From the NCBI GenBank assembly GCA_017857595.1, contig JAFMCU010000006.1, positions 1-64,000 of the forward strand: DNA of 64,000 nt. Reading direction: 5' to 3'. This stretch comes from Thermoprotei archaeon. GTDB taxonomy: Archaea > Thermoproteota > Thermoprotei > Gearchaeales > Gearchaeaceae. The translations under genes were made by a program, and so were the position numbers. Below are positions 38,917-48,333 of the stretch, piece after piece; position 1 is the stretch's first letter; every line of letters starts with the position of its first letter. The notes beneath the pieces were generated by a model. It made no database searches. It was not told the DNA's origin and saw only the letters and a list, made by a program, of their open reading frames with translations.

Positions 38917-40261
38917 GATTATATCTTTTAATTAGGTCATCCCTGAGCCACCATAAATTTTTAAAGACTAAGTCAACTGCGGCTCTCTTTACCCCTGAAT
39001 TAATATCATCTTTAAGTTCAGTTAAAGTAGAATTTTTCAGTACTTTGACCAAATCTTTTGGTAATTTTTCATTACTTAGCCATATGCTTATTGCTTCTTT
39101 CAAATTCTTAATTTTTCTGTTTGTGTAGGAAAATATTCTATAATTTTTAGTAAATATAATGTCATTTTCATGCGAACTCAAAAATTTCTTAACGTGATTT
39201 AATTCATGCAAAGGCGGACCGATTAATAACTTTGAGTATGGTAAATTTTCTTGAGTTATTTCCAATAGAATTGAAGCTATCTGTTTTTCATCTGAATAGC
39301 ATGCCGAATCAACAACATTAAATTCATTAAAGATTAGAAAGTTTGTTAAATTTCTCCTAGCTCTTTCTATCTCTCCCCAAAATACATCAGGAGCGATGTT
39401 AGGATAATCGAATTGAAGAATGAATATTTTTGTTCCTCTATCATTCAATGCTTTTATAGAAGACGGTATGTTTTCAGAATACTTTCTTCCTAAAAAGAAA
39501 TTAATCGAAGGCTTTTTTAAAAACAAATTGCAACCCAATTTAAAAATTCCCATTTTTCTAAAAGCTGCAGCAACATTTCTTTTCTTATCTACAGGATCGA
39601 CCACAATCAGCTCCTGTGGTTCAAGTTTCCATTCACCCCCGATTATTGTTTTATAAGGGATCCAATTTAATGCGTTCTTTATTAAATTTAAAAAACTTCC
39701 ATAATGGATAACTAGCAGTTCACAAAGATAGCCAGAGAATCCTCCTATTTTTATTTCTGCACCATAAATATCCAATGTTTTTACAAATTTTTTAAAGATT
39801 CTTATTTCGGTTTTTAATTCATCGTTAAGAACCTTTCTTAAATAATTTGTATGCAGCCTTGTTCTATCGACTGCTGTTTGAATTTTTTCCCCTTCATTTA
39901 TATAAACTGCTGGAACTATATCGAATTCATATTGCTTATAAATAACGGTTATAAATGGATGTTCAGCATATCTTTCTATGTAATTCGGAAATGTTTCTTT
40001 TGCAATTTTTAATCCGTTTTCAATTGCCTTTTCTTTATCTTCTTTACTAAATATGAAAATGTCAATATCTTTATCTTCCTTCAACCATGTATCATGAGCA
40101 AAAGATCCATGCAGCTCGATTATTGCTTCTATTCCAAGTTTTTCTTTAGTTTTTTCCAGTTTATCTATAACTTCTTGAATTATTTTGTTTGAAGTTTCTA
40201 CTTCTTCCTTAGGTATTTTAACTAAGTTCTTTGCTCTTTCTATAACTTCTTCAATTCTCAT
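38900..40261 (-). CDS. cca: Archaeal CCA-adding tRNA nucleotidyltransferase
   Basis: GSFAHDTWLKEDKDIDIFIF, GYLCELLVIHYGSF, VDPVDKKRNVAAA. Confidence 0.92.
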   Translation of the reverse strand: MRIEEVIERAKNLVKIPKEEVETSNKIIQEVIDKLEKTKEKLGIEAIIELHGSFAHDTWLKEDKDIDIFIFSKEDKEKAIENGLKIAKETFPNYIERYAEHPFITVIYKQYEFDIVPAVYINEGEKIQTAVDRTRLHTNYLRKVLNDELKTEIRIFKKFVKTLDIYGAEIKIGGFSGYLCELLVIHYGSFLNLIKNALNWIPYKTIIGGEWKLEPQELIVVDPVDKKRNVAAAFRKMGIFKLGCNLFLKKPSINFFLGRKYSENIPSSIKALNDRGTKIFILQFDYPNIAPDVFWGEIERARRNLTNFLIFNEFNVVDSACYSDEKQIASILLEITQENLPYSKLLIGPPLHELNHVKKFLSSHENDIIFTKNYRIFSYTNRKIKNLKEAISIWLSNEKLPKDLVKVLKNSTLTELKDDINSGVKRAAVDLVFKNLWWLRDDLIKRYNLDVGN

Positions 40262-40803
40262 AAATTGAATACTTCAATATCTTTATAAATTGGTCCATTA
40301 GGGGTTAAAATACTTTGCTTTAGATTGAAATGATCTACTTCAAAAGTGCCAAAATCTTCATTCATGTAATCGTTTATTAGTTTAATAACTTCTTTTATAT
40401 TTTCTCTGTATTTAACCCTTGCTAATGTAATGTGCGGATGGAAGCCTTCTTCTTCAAATCTTAGTCCTTCAGACTTTATCTCTTCATTTACAAAATTATA
40501 AAGAGTTATAAGTTCTTGAAAGCCTTCTTTAACGCCTGCCCAAACCACTCTAGGATTGCTGACCTTTGGAAATGCACCTAAACCATATACATGAACATTA
40601 AATTTCATGAATTTTACTTTCTTAAGAGCGTTCTTTAAAATATCAACAACAGTTTCGTTTATCTCGCCCAAGAATTTTAATGTAATATGAAGATTTTCTC
40701 TTTCAACAGGCTTTACGCCTTTAATGTTGAGTAAAGATGCAATGCTATAAAGCTTATCCAATATTTTTGCATCACTTATTTCTACTGCTATGAAGCATCT
40801 CAT
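40258..40803 (-). CDS. thpR: RNA 2',3'-cyclic phosphodiesterase (2'-5' RNA ligase family)
   Basis: Two HxT motifs: NLHITLKFLGE and FHPHITLARVK. Confidence 0.92.
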   Translation of the reverse strand: MRCFIAVEISDAKILDKLYSIASLLNIKGVKPVERENLHITLKFLGEINETVVDILKNALKKVKFMKFNVHVYGLGAFPKVSNPRVVWAGVKEGFQELITLYNFVNEEIKSEGLRFEEEGFHPHITLARVKYRENIKEVIKLINDYMNEDFGTFEVDHFNLKQSILTPNGPIYKDIEVFNL

Positions 40804-40835
40804 TTGCTTATATAACTATAAATTATTATCATTTA

Positions 40836-41390
40836 TTGAATTTTCTTATGTCCATGAAAATAATTTGCATAACAGGAATGCCACTATCAGGTAAGACAAC
40901 AGCGTCTATGTTTCTAAAAGAAATAGGATTTCATGTAATTAGTATGGGAGATGTTGTTAGAAAGCTATACTTCAATGAAAAAAGTTATGCAAAAAAGTTG
41001 GAGGATTTTATTGTAGAAAAAAGGAATGAAATGGGTAAAGATTATTTTGCTAGAATGTGTGAAGAAGAAATAAAAAAGTCAAATAACATTACAGTGATAG
41101 ACGGGGTTAGAAGTATTGAAGAAGCTGAATATTTCAGTAAAATTGGAAAAGTATCATTAATTGCAATACATGCCTCACCCACTACAAGATTTAAAAGAGC
41201 CTTAGAAAGAAAAAGAGAAGATGATCCTATTGATTTTAATGAATTTAAAAAGAGGGATATGAGAGAACTTTCATTTGGCTTAGGAAACTTGATATCTCTT
41301 TCAGATTACATGATTGTAAACGAATACGATAAAAAATATTTAAAAGATAATGTATTAAAAATAGCTGAAAGAATTTTAAATGAAAATTGA
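40836..41390 (+). CDS. Dephospho-CoA kinase-like/UPF0200 P-loop nucleotide kinase
   Basis: ITGMPLSGKTTASMFLKEIGFHVISMGDVVR; true start may be the internal Met before KIICITG. Confidence 0.8.
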   Translation: MNFLMSMKIICITGMPLSGKTTASMFLKEIGFHVISMGDVVRKLYFNEKSYAKKLEDFIVEKRNEMGKDYFARMCEEEIKKSNNITVIDGVRSIEEAEYFSKIGKVSLIAIHASPTTRFKRALERKREDDPIDFNEFKKRDMRELSFGLGNLISLSDYMIVNEYDKKYLKDNVLKIAERILNEN

Positions 41391-41820
41391 AGTCATTACA
41401 GAATTGAGAGATACTGAAGATGAAAGAAAAGTTATGCTAGCATTGAATAATGTATTCATATATAATAAGATAACAAAAATAAACAACTTAGGAAAAACAT
41501 TCATTATAGCGGAAGGGAACAACATAAGCTGTTTAGAGAAAATTTCTAATTTAATAAGAAATTCGAGAATAGAATTATCCGCAAGATCTATACTTTTGAA
41601 ATCGATAAAAGATGGAATGTTAAAGTTTAGTTTAAATAAACAAGCAGCATACATGAATAGAGTATCCTTCTGTACAGTTGAAAATGAATCAGCTATGGGT
41701 CCAATAGATTTCAGAATAATATGCGAAAACTTTGAAAAGCTTATTGATTATATTGCACCTTTACCTAAAAGAACTATTTCAAGACAAATTCAAAGAAATC
41801 CTGTGCAAGAAAAGTATTAG
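41380..41820 (+). CDS. RNA-binding protein, COG1325-type (exosome-associated)
   Basis: IEVITELRDTEDERKVMLALNNVF...LSARSILLKSIKDGMLKFSLNKQAAYMNRVSF. Confidence 0.75.
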   Translation: MKIEVITELRDTEDERKVMLALNNVFIYNKITKINNLGKTFIIAEGNNISCLEKISNLIRNSRIELSARSILLKSIKDGMLKFSLNKQAAYMNRVSFCTVENESAMGPIDFRIICENFEKLIDYIAPLPKRTISRQIQRNPVQEKY

Positions 41821-42679
41821 GAAACACTTCAGTACTTTCTGCTAAAAGCTGATCACCTTTTTCATATCTTGCACTTATATGTGTTAATATTAAATTTTTT
41901 ACATTTGCTTCTTTAGCAATTTTTGCAGCATCTCTTGCTGTTGAATGCCTATATTCTCTGGCTTTTGATTCTTCTTCATCTCCAAAAGTTGCTTCATGGA
42001 TTAATACATCTGCGTTAAAGGAAAATTCCACGAGAGGCTTTGTTGGAGCTGCATCACCAGAATAGACTATTATCTTACCTTTTCTAGATTCACCTAATAC
42101 ATCCGAGGGTCTTATAATCCTTCCATCCTTTAATCTAACTTCCTTTCCCAACTTTAAATCCCTTAGAAAAGGACCTTTTGGTATTTTCAATTCTTCAAGC
42201 TTTTCCTTTAAAATTTTAGGGGGCTTATCTTTCTCCTTTATTTTGTATGCAAAAGACTCTGTGCTGTGCTTAACTTTTATTGCGAAAACCTCATATTCTT
42301 CTGTTTCATAAATTTTGCCTTCTTCAATCTCAAATACTTTAAGACTAAAATTTCTATATGGCTTTAAAAAATCATCTAAAAATTCTAGGAATTTCTTTAT
42401 TCCTTTAGGACCATATATATTCAAATCTTCTCTTCTCATATCCAATCCCATACTCCAAATGACACCAGGCAGACCAAAAAAGTGGTCTCCGTGAAGATGG
42501 GTTATAAGTATGTTTTTAATTTTATTGGGATTTATACCAGCAATTAACATTTGTCTTTGTGTTCCTTCACCGCAATCTAAAAGTAAAGTCTCTTTTTCAA
42601 ATTCTACAACAATCGCAGGCAAGCCTCGATATTTTGTTGGCTTGCTTCCTGTAGTTCCTAAAAACTTTATCCTTATCAT
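41774..42679 (-). CDS. rnz: Ribonuclease Z
   Basis: LLDCGEGTQRQML, THLHGDHFFGLPG, YSGDAAPT, HEATF, LILTHISARY. Confidence 0.95.
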   Translation of the reverse strand: MIRIKFLGTTGSKPTKYRGLPAIVVEFEKETLLLDCGEGTQRQMLIAGINPNKIKNILITHLHGDHFFGLPGVIWSMGLDMRREDLNIYGPKGIKKFLEFLDDFLKPYRNFSLKVFEIEEGKIYETEEYEVFAIKVKHSTESFAYKIKEKDKPPKILKEKLEELKIPKGPFLRDLKLGKEVRLKDGRIIRPSDVLGESRKGKIIVYSGDAAPTKPLVEFSFNADVLIHEATFGDEEESKAREYRHSTARDAAKIAKEANVKNLILTHISARYEKGDQLLAESTEVFPNTFLAQDFFEFVLK

Positions 42680-43680
42680 TAGCTTCTAATTTCCTTTTTC
42701 AAAACATATATGTTACGGTAAAGATTGCCTTTTACTTTTTGCCTATAAAAGAATTCGACTTTAAAGTTCTTATTTTTATTTTCTTCCGTTGTTGCAATTG
42801 ATAACTTCTTTATATCGTAAATCTCTAAATTCCTTAAAAAATTGTAAAATAAAGAAGATTTTTCTCTACCTTTTACGGAAGAAGCTATACCATAGGGCAT
42901 ATCTGTAGCTACATAATCAATTTTCCTAAGTGGAATATTTTCTGCATCAGCTTGAACTAAATCTACATTATATTTATTGAAAAACTTTATGTTTTTCAAA
43001 GCTCCTCTTACCATTTTCCTATCTATATCAACTCCAACACAATAATCTACAAAATATGAAGCTTCTATAAGAAAACCTCCTGAACCACAAAAAGGGTCTA
43101 GAAGAAAATTGTTTATTTCTACCTGTGATAAGTTAACAATGCAACGAGCTAACTTTGGCATCATTGAAGAAGAATGAAAGAATGGTCTTTTACTTGGCCT
43201 TCTTATTTCGTATTGCTTGTTATTAATATTTGCAATTAAAACTCCTAAGTATAAATTATCATCTAATATTAAGCATTTTAAAATTTTTGTAGCATTTTTA
43301 ACACTTAACTTAATATCTTTTGAACTAAGGATACTTAAAATTTCATTTCTTATTGAGTTAATTAGAGGTTTATATTTGTTATCAAATGAATGTAGATCTA
43401 AATAGTAAATTGCATCAAGTCTTAGATTTTTTAATTCAGGTTTTTTAAAGAAATCCTGTAAATTTCCTCGGTAAATTAATTCTATGGCGTATTTTAGCAT
43501 GGAACATCTCCAGAATAAATAATCAACGAAAAATTTATCCAGTCTTATTATAAGGATTTGCCTGTTTTTATAAATGTCTTCATATTCTAAATTTAAAGAT
43601 GATAAGCAAGATTTTAATTCTTTTTCGGCAAGAATTAAATTTTCTCCGTTTAAAATTATAGCAATCTCATCTTTTTCCAT
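42679..43680 (-). CDS. Trm11/TrmG10-like tRNA guanosine N2-methyltransferase
   Basis: RRPSKRPFFHSSSMMPKLAR, DPFCGSGGFLIEA, VATDMPYGIASS. Confidence 0.85.
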   Translation of the reverse strand: MEKDEIAIILNGENLILAEKELKSCLSSLNLEYEDIYKNRQILIIRLDKFFVDYLFWRCSMLKYAIELIYRGNLQDFFKKPELKNLRLDAIYYLDLHSFDNKYKPLINSIRNEILSILSSKDIKLSVKNATKILKCLILDDNLYLGVLIANINNKQYEIRRPSKRPFFHSSSMMPKLARCIVNLSQVEINNFLLDPFCGSGGFLIEASYFVDYCVGVDIDRKMVRGALKNIKFFNKYNVDLVQADAENIPLRKIDYVATDMPYGIASSVKGREKSSLFYNFLRNLEIYDIKKLSIATTEENKNKNFKVEFFYRQKVKGNLYRNIYVLKKEIRS

Positions 43681-43890
43681 TCAGGCCCATCTTTCCCTTT
43701 CCAGTGTTCTTTCTTCCTTTGTTTCCCTCTTCCAAATTTTATAATGTTCTTTGCAAAGATAAACTTTGTTCGAAGTTTTATCCAAATTTAAAGAATTAGC
43801 CATACTAGCTCTTGAATAGGATAAAGACCTTTCTGCTTGATTGTTACAACCTAATACACTACACTTCACACCTTTATCTACTTTCCCCAT
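43681..43890 (-). CDS. Small zinc-finger-like protein (69 aa)
   Basis: [15 protein letters not shown]...[13 protein letters not shown]. Confidence 0.65.
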   Translation of the reverse strand: MGKVDKGVKCSVLGCNNQAERSLSYSRASMANSLNLDKTSNKVYLCKEHYKIWKRETKEERTLERERWA

Positions 43891-44239
43891 GCTTTTTCTT
43901 CCACTTGTGTTTATGTGTTAACTTAAGTTTATCTTTACGTAGACCTCGCATCTTTTTTCCTGCAGAAGTAAGTCCTCTAAATACTCTTTTTCTATTTGCT
44001 TGAGGTTTCAAAGTTTTTAATTTCTTTTTCTTTGATTTTAATTCTTTAATGTCCAATTTTTTGAGCTTTTGAACGTTTTCATCATATTTTGTGCTTCTTC
44101 TTAAGTCAACCGGAATTCCAAAGCTTAATGCTTGCTTTAGAGAAATGTTTGCCTCTTTCAACTCGTCCAAACTGAAACCTCTTCCTTTTCTAATTATGCC
44201 TTTAGTTTTAACTATTGCAAAGATTTGTTCACTTGACAT
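43874..44239 (-). CDS. rpl13e: Ribosomal protein L13e
   Basis: [44 protein letters not shown]. Confidence 0.85.
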   Translation of the reverse strand: MSSEQIFAIVKTKGIIRKGRGFSLDELKEANISLKQALSFGIPVDLRRSTKYDENVQKLKKLDIKELKSKKKKLKTLKPQANRKRVFRGLTSAGKKMRGLRKDKLKLTHKHKWKKKHGESR

Positions 44240-44678
44240 TTCCTCTATATATCCATTTTAAATCTTTATCTTTCTTTAAGCTCGTACTAAAAGGGTCTAC
44301 AAGGATTACTTCATACCATTTATATTTTCCATCCTCAGCAACATAATAAGAATTCAAAACTTCCATGTTTGGAAACTTTCTTTGAGCTTTCTCTTCAGCT
44401 ATAAGCCTAAGATTTTTTTTCAATGTTAACCTAACCACACCCATCCTTTTAGGTCTCCTACCACTTCTAGGCCTTTGCTTTTCCATTTTACCCTTCCTGA
44501 CTTTTACTCTAACAACAATGACTCCTTGCTTGGCTTTATATCCAAGCATTCTAGCTTTATAGACTTTAGTTGGCCTTTCTAGCCTTTTTACAGTAGGTTC
44601 TTTTCTCCATTCAATTAATCTTTGCTTCAATTCATCCTTATAATTTTCTTGGATGAGCTTTGAATATTTACCTAGCAT
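44229..44678 (-). CDS. rpl15e: Ribosomal protein L15e
   Basis: [65 protein letters not shown]. Confidence 0.95.
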   Translation of the reverse strand: MLGKYSKLIQENYKDELKQRLIEWRKEPTVKRLERPTKVYKARMLGYKAKQGVIVVRVKVRKGKMEKQRPRSGRRPKRMGVVRLTLKKNLRLIAEEKAQRKFPNMEVLNSYYVAEDGKYKWYEVILVDPFSTSLKKDKDLKWIYRGNVK

Positions 44679-44707
44679 TGTTATAGTTAATGATAAATTC
44701 AGAAATA

Positions 44708-44731
44708 TTTTAATCTTTCTAAAGATTAAAA
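44708..44731. repeat. Perfect 11-bp inverted repeat with 2-nt spacer spanning the serA stop codon
   Basis: TTTTAATCTTT CT AAAGATTAAAA. Confidence 0.8.
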
Positions 44732-45648
44732 AACCTTATAACGATTTCAGCAGCTTCAATAGCTTCTGCTTCCATCGTTTCAACGGTTTGAGCACCTATG
44801 TGTGGTGTTGCTATTACTCTATCATCCCTTAACAATTCCTTTTCAATTTCGCTATTTGGAGGTTCATTGGAAAATACATCCAACGCTGCACCTTTGATAT
44901 GACCTTCTTTAATTAGCTTGAGCAAAGCTCCTTCATCCAATACTTCGCCTCTTGATACATTTACAATATATGAACCTCTTTTCATTTTTATTAAAGTTTC
45001 ATAGGAAAAAAGGTTTTTGGTTGATTCAATTAAAGGTATATGAATTGTAATTATATCGCTTTGCTTCAGAACATAATCCATATTCGTTGTAAATTCAATT
45101 CTCAATTCATTCGCAAATGTTTGCCTTGTTGGATCAATATCATAAGCTATTATTCGACAACCAAAATTTTTAAGTCTTTTTGCTACTTCATAGCCTATTC
45201 TTCCAAAACCGAATATTCCAATTGTTTTACTAGATATTTCGCTTCCAATCAATTCTTTTTTTAACCACTTACTCTTTTTCATTGAATCATATGCTTTGTA
45301 AAGCTCTCTAAGTAAGCTAATTATCAATGCAATTGTTAACTCTGCAACAGCCTTACTTGGCGCTGCAGGTGTGTTTCTAACTTCTATGCCCCTTTCCTTT
45401 GCAAAATTCAAATCTATATTGTCTAGCCCAACTCCAGCTCTAACTATCAATCTAAGATGCTTAGCATTTTCTAAAATTTCTCTGTTTAACTTCGTTCTAC
45501 CTCTAAGAATGATTGCATGCTTATCTACGATTGATTTTTTTAATTCATCTTGAGTTATTTCAGGTAAGTAATGAACGTTTATTCCTTTTTTCTTCAATAT
45601 TTCTATACATTTTTCATTAATATGATCTGAAATGATTAAATCAATCAT
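44719..45648 (-). CDS. serA: D-3-phosphoglycerate dehydrogenase
   Basis: VRAGVGLDNIDL, GIFGFGRIGYEVAKRLK, VNVSRGEVLDEGAL, ATPHIGAQT. Confidence 0.92.
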   Translation of the reverse strand: MIDLIISDHINEKCIEILKKKGINVHYLPEITQDELKKSIVDKHAIILRGRTKLNREILENAKHLRLIVRAGVGLDNIDLNFAKERGIEVRNTPAAPSKAVAELTIALIISLLRELYKAYDSMKKSKWLKKELIGSEISSKTIGIFGFGRIGYEVAKRLKNFGCRIIAYDIDPTRQTFANELRIEFTTNMDYVLKQSDIITIHIPLIESTKNLFSYETLIKMKRGSYIVNVSRGEVLDEGALLKLIKEGHIKGAALDVFSNEPPNSEIEKELLRDDRVIATPHIGAQTVETMEAEAIEAAEIVIRFFNL

Positions 45649-45687
45649 AAGAATAAATATTAGAAAAAAATAAAAAATTGTTTTAAT

Positions 45688-48231
45688 TTATTTAGGTCTT
45701 CTCGCTGCTAATGCAACTGCTACTATTGAAACTATCAATGTTATGATTACTAGAACTAATGTATACAATGAATAATTGCTTGCTGTGCTTGCATTACTAT
45801 TTGCACTGCTTGCTGAAGATTGTATTGAGCTAAGTGTTGTATTAATAGTTCCTAAGTTGGTCTGTATTGTTGCTACTCCATTACTGACACTTGTAACAGT
45901 TCCTTGTAATGTTCCTATAGCAGTTTTTATTGAAACAACGTTTCCATTAACTTGTGTTATTGTTGTATTCAATGCACTTAATGTCATGTTTAATGTTCCG
46001 ATTGCAGTTGAAAGCGTAGCTACATTTCCGTTCAAAGCTACTATTGTTGCATTTATTTGCTTCAAGAATGTGACAACTTGGTTTAATGTCATGTTTAATG
46101 TTCCGATTGCAGTTGAAAGCGTAGCTACATTTCCGTTCAAAGCTACTATTGTTGCATTTATTTGCTTCAAGAATGTGACAACTTGGTTTAATGTCATGTT
46201 TAATGTTCCAACACTTGTTACTAATTTTGCAACAGTAGTGTTCAATGAATTAACGCTGCTATTAAGAATCGTCAACGTTGCATTAATGTTTTGCAAGGCA
46301 GCTAGAACGAAATCACCTTGTGGAGATACCCAGAATGTAACATAGGCATCAATTACATATTGACCAGGAGCAACTTGCTCATATAAAGCAAGGGAATGGA
46401 GTCCAGGTCTGAATCCTGCAGCTACCATTTGAACTAGCAAATCTCCTGTACCATTTGCTGATACTCCAGAGGATGAAGAAGGAGATACAGGTAAATTGTC
46501 TTGTGCTAAGAAGTATGTTGTAGTAGGATCTAAACCTTGTCCTGTAACATTGAAAACTTTACCATTATTTGTTATAGTTTGAACAGCTTGTTGAGTATTA
46601 CTTGATAAGGTAAATGAAAGTGATAAGCTTGGTGTTACTGTAAAGGTTCCTGTACCTATGATATCAGCTGCTGGGAACGGAGTAGCTTGTGTTTTTCCTA
46701 AGTAATGATTTGAAGCTACAACAGTATGACCTCCTCCGAATGAGTGAGCTGGAACCGTAAAAGACACTGTTACATTGAATAATCCATTCGCACCTGTTGT
46801 CGCATTCATAAACCAATAATATGTAGTACCTGGTGAATTACCACCTAGCCAATACAAATAAACATTTGAACTTGCTGGGAAACCGTACGCTGCTACGCTA
46901 ACGTTTGTTCCTACTGGCCCAGAGCTTGGTGTTAATACTAAAGTTGGTTGAACGTTTAATTTAAACGTATAAGTTACACCATGATTTACAACGCTTACAA
47001 CATTTATTCCAACTGGTAATGCTGGAACTGTAAAGGTCGTGTTAAAGAAGCCTGTAGCATTAGTAGTTGTATTGAATGTTGATGTTCCAACTACTATTTG
47101 AACTAAAGCGCTGGGTGTGAAATTACCTCCAGCTAGTTGTACAACATCGAAAACATTTACAATTAGTTGAGCTGTTGCGTTTCCATAGAATGTTGAACTT
47201 GTAAGCATTCCTGTAGCAGAAGCTCCACTTGTTACATCCGTAATTTGTTTAAGTACTCTTGTATATTCATTGAATGGAGTTGTTGATGTAGCTACAACTT
47301 GTGCAGTATTCGATGCATTAACTGCCTCAAAACTGATTGAAACTGATTGCTGTGTAGCACTTGTTGCACTGTTTGGATTAACAGATGCTCCTGTATCAGG
47401 AGCTGTTCCTGTTGCTGTGAAATATCCTGAACCTGTACTAACACCAGAGACTACGACTAAATTAGAAACTGTAACTAGGAATCCAGCCCAGTTTGTATAC
47501 CTATATGTGGCATTAACATTTACTGTCATGTTTGCTGGAAATCCTCCGCCAACAAAGGTCAACGTTTGACCAGCAACTCCTGCAGTGGGTGAAACAACGA
47601 AATTAGGCTTAACATTTACAGTTTGTATGCTAACAGCAACGGATGTCGTAGATCCGTCGAATATTTTAACATACTTGTAAGCTGAACTTACCTTTAACGG
47701 TATTGGTCCTACGATTAATTGATATGAAATTCCGCTTATTGTTACAGTTCCTACATAAAATGTTGCAGAACTTGTGGTAAAGTAAGAAGAGTTGACTGGA
47801 ATTGTATAAGCTTGATAAGCTCCTTGCAATTGAGATACACTAAATGGTCCAGCATATTCAACATCACCAGAACTTATTTGGGAGAAACCGTTTGTACTGA
47901 AATATAATAAGAATTGGCTTCCTGAAAAAGTAACATATGTCGTTGCTCCTGCTGCAAAAACTAAAGCAAAATATCCAGCTTGAGCGACTGCATCTACTGC
48001 AGTAACAGTTGATGTTCCTGCTGTTACGTTAACACTTGTTGTTGCAACGGTTATTGCTGTTGGAGCAGCTGCATTATTTACTGAAGCTAATTTAGGAGCT
48101 CCTGTAGAAGCATATACAGGTGCAACGTTTACTAAAGCAACTCCTAGAACGGATCCTATTAGTATCGCTAGTATTAATATGCTTGCTAATCTACTATTTT
48201 TTAAATTTCCCATTTTTACGCTAAGAAGCAT
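45688..48231 (-). CDS. S-layer-like secreted surface protein: signal peptide, Ig-like domains, coiled-coil stalk, C-terminal TM anchor
   Basis: Signal peptide LASILILAILIGSVLGVALVNVAPVYAS; Ser/Thr/Gly/Val-rich beta domains; heptad region SVNSLNTTVAKLVTSVGTLNMTL...; C-terminal TM LYTLVLVIITLIVSIVAVALAARRPK. Start may be the second Met (MGNLKNS, ~48213). Confidence 0.8.
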   Translation of the reverse strand: MLLSVKMGNLKNSRLASILILAILIGSVLGVALVNVAPVYASTGAPKLASVNNAAAPTAITVATTSVNVTAGTSTVTAVDAVAQAGYFALVFAAGATTYVTFSGSQFLLYFSTNGFSQISSGDVEYAGPFSVSQLQGAYQAYTIPVNSSYFTTSSATFYVGTVTISGISYQLIVGPIPLKVSSAYKYVKIFDGSTTSVAVSIQTVNVKPNFVVSPTAGVAGQTLTFVGGGFPANMTVNVNATYRYTNWAGFLVTVSNLVVVSGVSTGSGYFTATGTAPDTGASVNPNSATSATQQSVSISFEAVNASNTAQVVATSTTPFNEYTRVLKQITDVTSGASATGMLTSSTFYGNATAQLIVNVFDVVQLAGGNFTPSALVQIVVGTSTFNTTTNATGFFNTTFTVPALPVGINVVSVVNHGVTYTFKLNVQPTLVLTPSSGPVGTNVSVAAYGFPASSNVYLYWLGGNSPGTTYYWFMNATTGANGLFNVTVSFTVPAHSFGGGHTVVASNHYLGKTQATPFPAADIIGTGTFTVTPSLSLSFTLSSNTQQAVQTITNNGKVFNVTGQGLDPTTTYFLAQDNLPVSPSSSSGVSANGTGDLLVQMVAAGFRPGLHSLALYEQVAPGQYVIDAYVTFWVSPQGDFVLAALQNINATLTILNSSVNSLNTTVAKLVTSVGTLNMTLNQVVTFLKQINATIVALNGNVATLSTAIGTLNMTLNQVVTFLKQINATIVALNGNVATLSTAIGTLNMTLSALNTTITQVNGNVVSIKTAIGTLQGTVTSVSNGVATIQTNLGTINTTLSSIQSSASSANSNASTASNYSLYTLVLVIITLIVSIVAVALAARRPK
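45980..46210. repeat. Exact 105-bp tandem duplication (2.2 copies) inside the S-layer-like gene
   Basis: Copies begin 45980, 46085, 46190 (third partial); encodes 35 aa NGNVATLSTAIGTLNMTLNQVVTFLKQINATIVAL = five heptads. Confidence 0.95.
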
Positions 48232-48269
48232 TTTAATTATAAGTTTATAAGTTTTTCCATTTTTACAAT

Positions 48270-48286
48270 ATTCGGTTTTTCCGAAT
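48270..48286. promoter_or_regulatory. Palindromic hairpin ATTCGG-TTTTT-CCGAAT between the S-layer-like gene and ychF
   Basis: Perfect 6-bp arms; located upstream of a BRE/TATA-like AAAAACTTATAAAC preceding the S-layer-like start on the minus strand. Confidence 0.5.
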
Positions 48287-48333
48287 CATGAATGAAAATT
48301 TACTTATAATTGAAATTAGAATAATTAATTAAA

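Noticed and set aside
41820-41875. C/D-like pattern (GTGATCA ... CTGA) on the minus strand
   Set aside because: C box does not match RTGATGA and the region codes for RNase Z.
45776-46345. 189-aa plus-strand ORF opposite the S-layer-like gene
   Set aside because: Antisense shadow of a repeat-rich gene; it repeats only because the underlying 105-bp repeat does, and has no recognisable domain.
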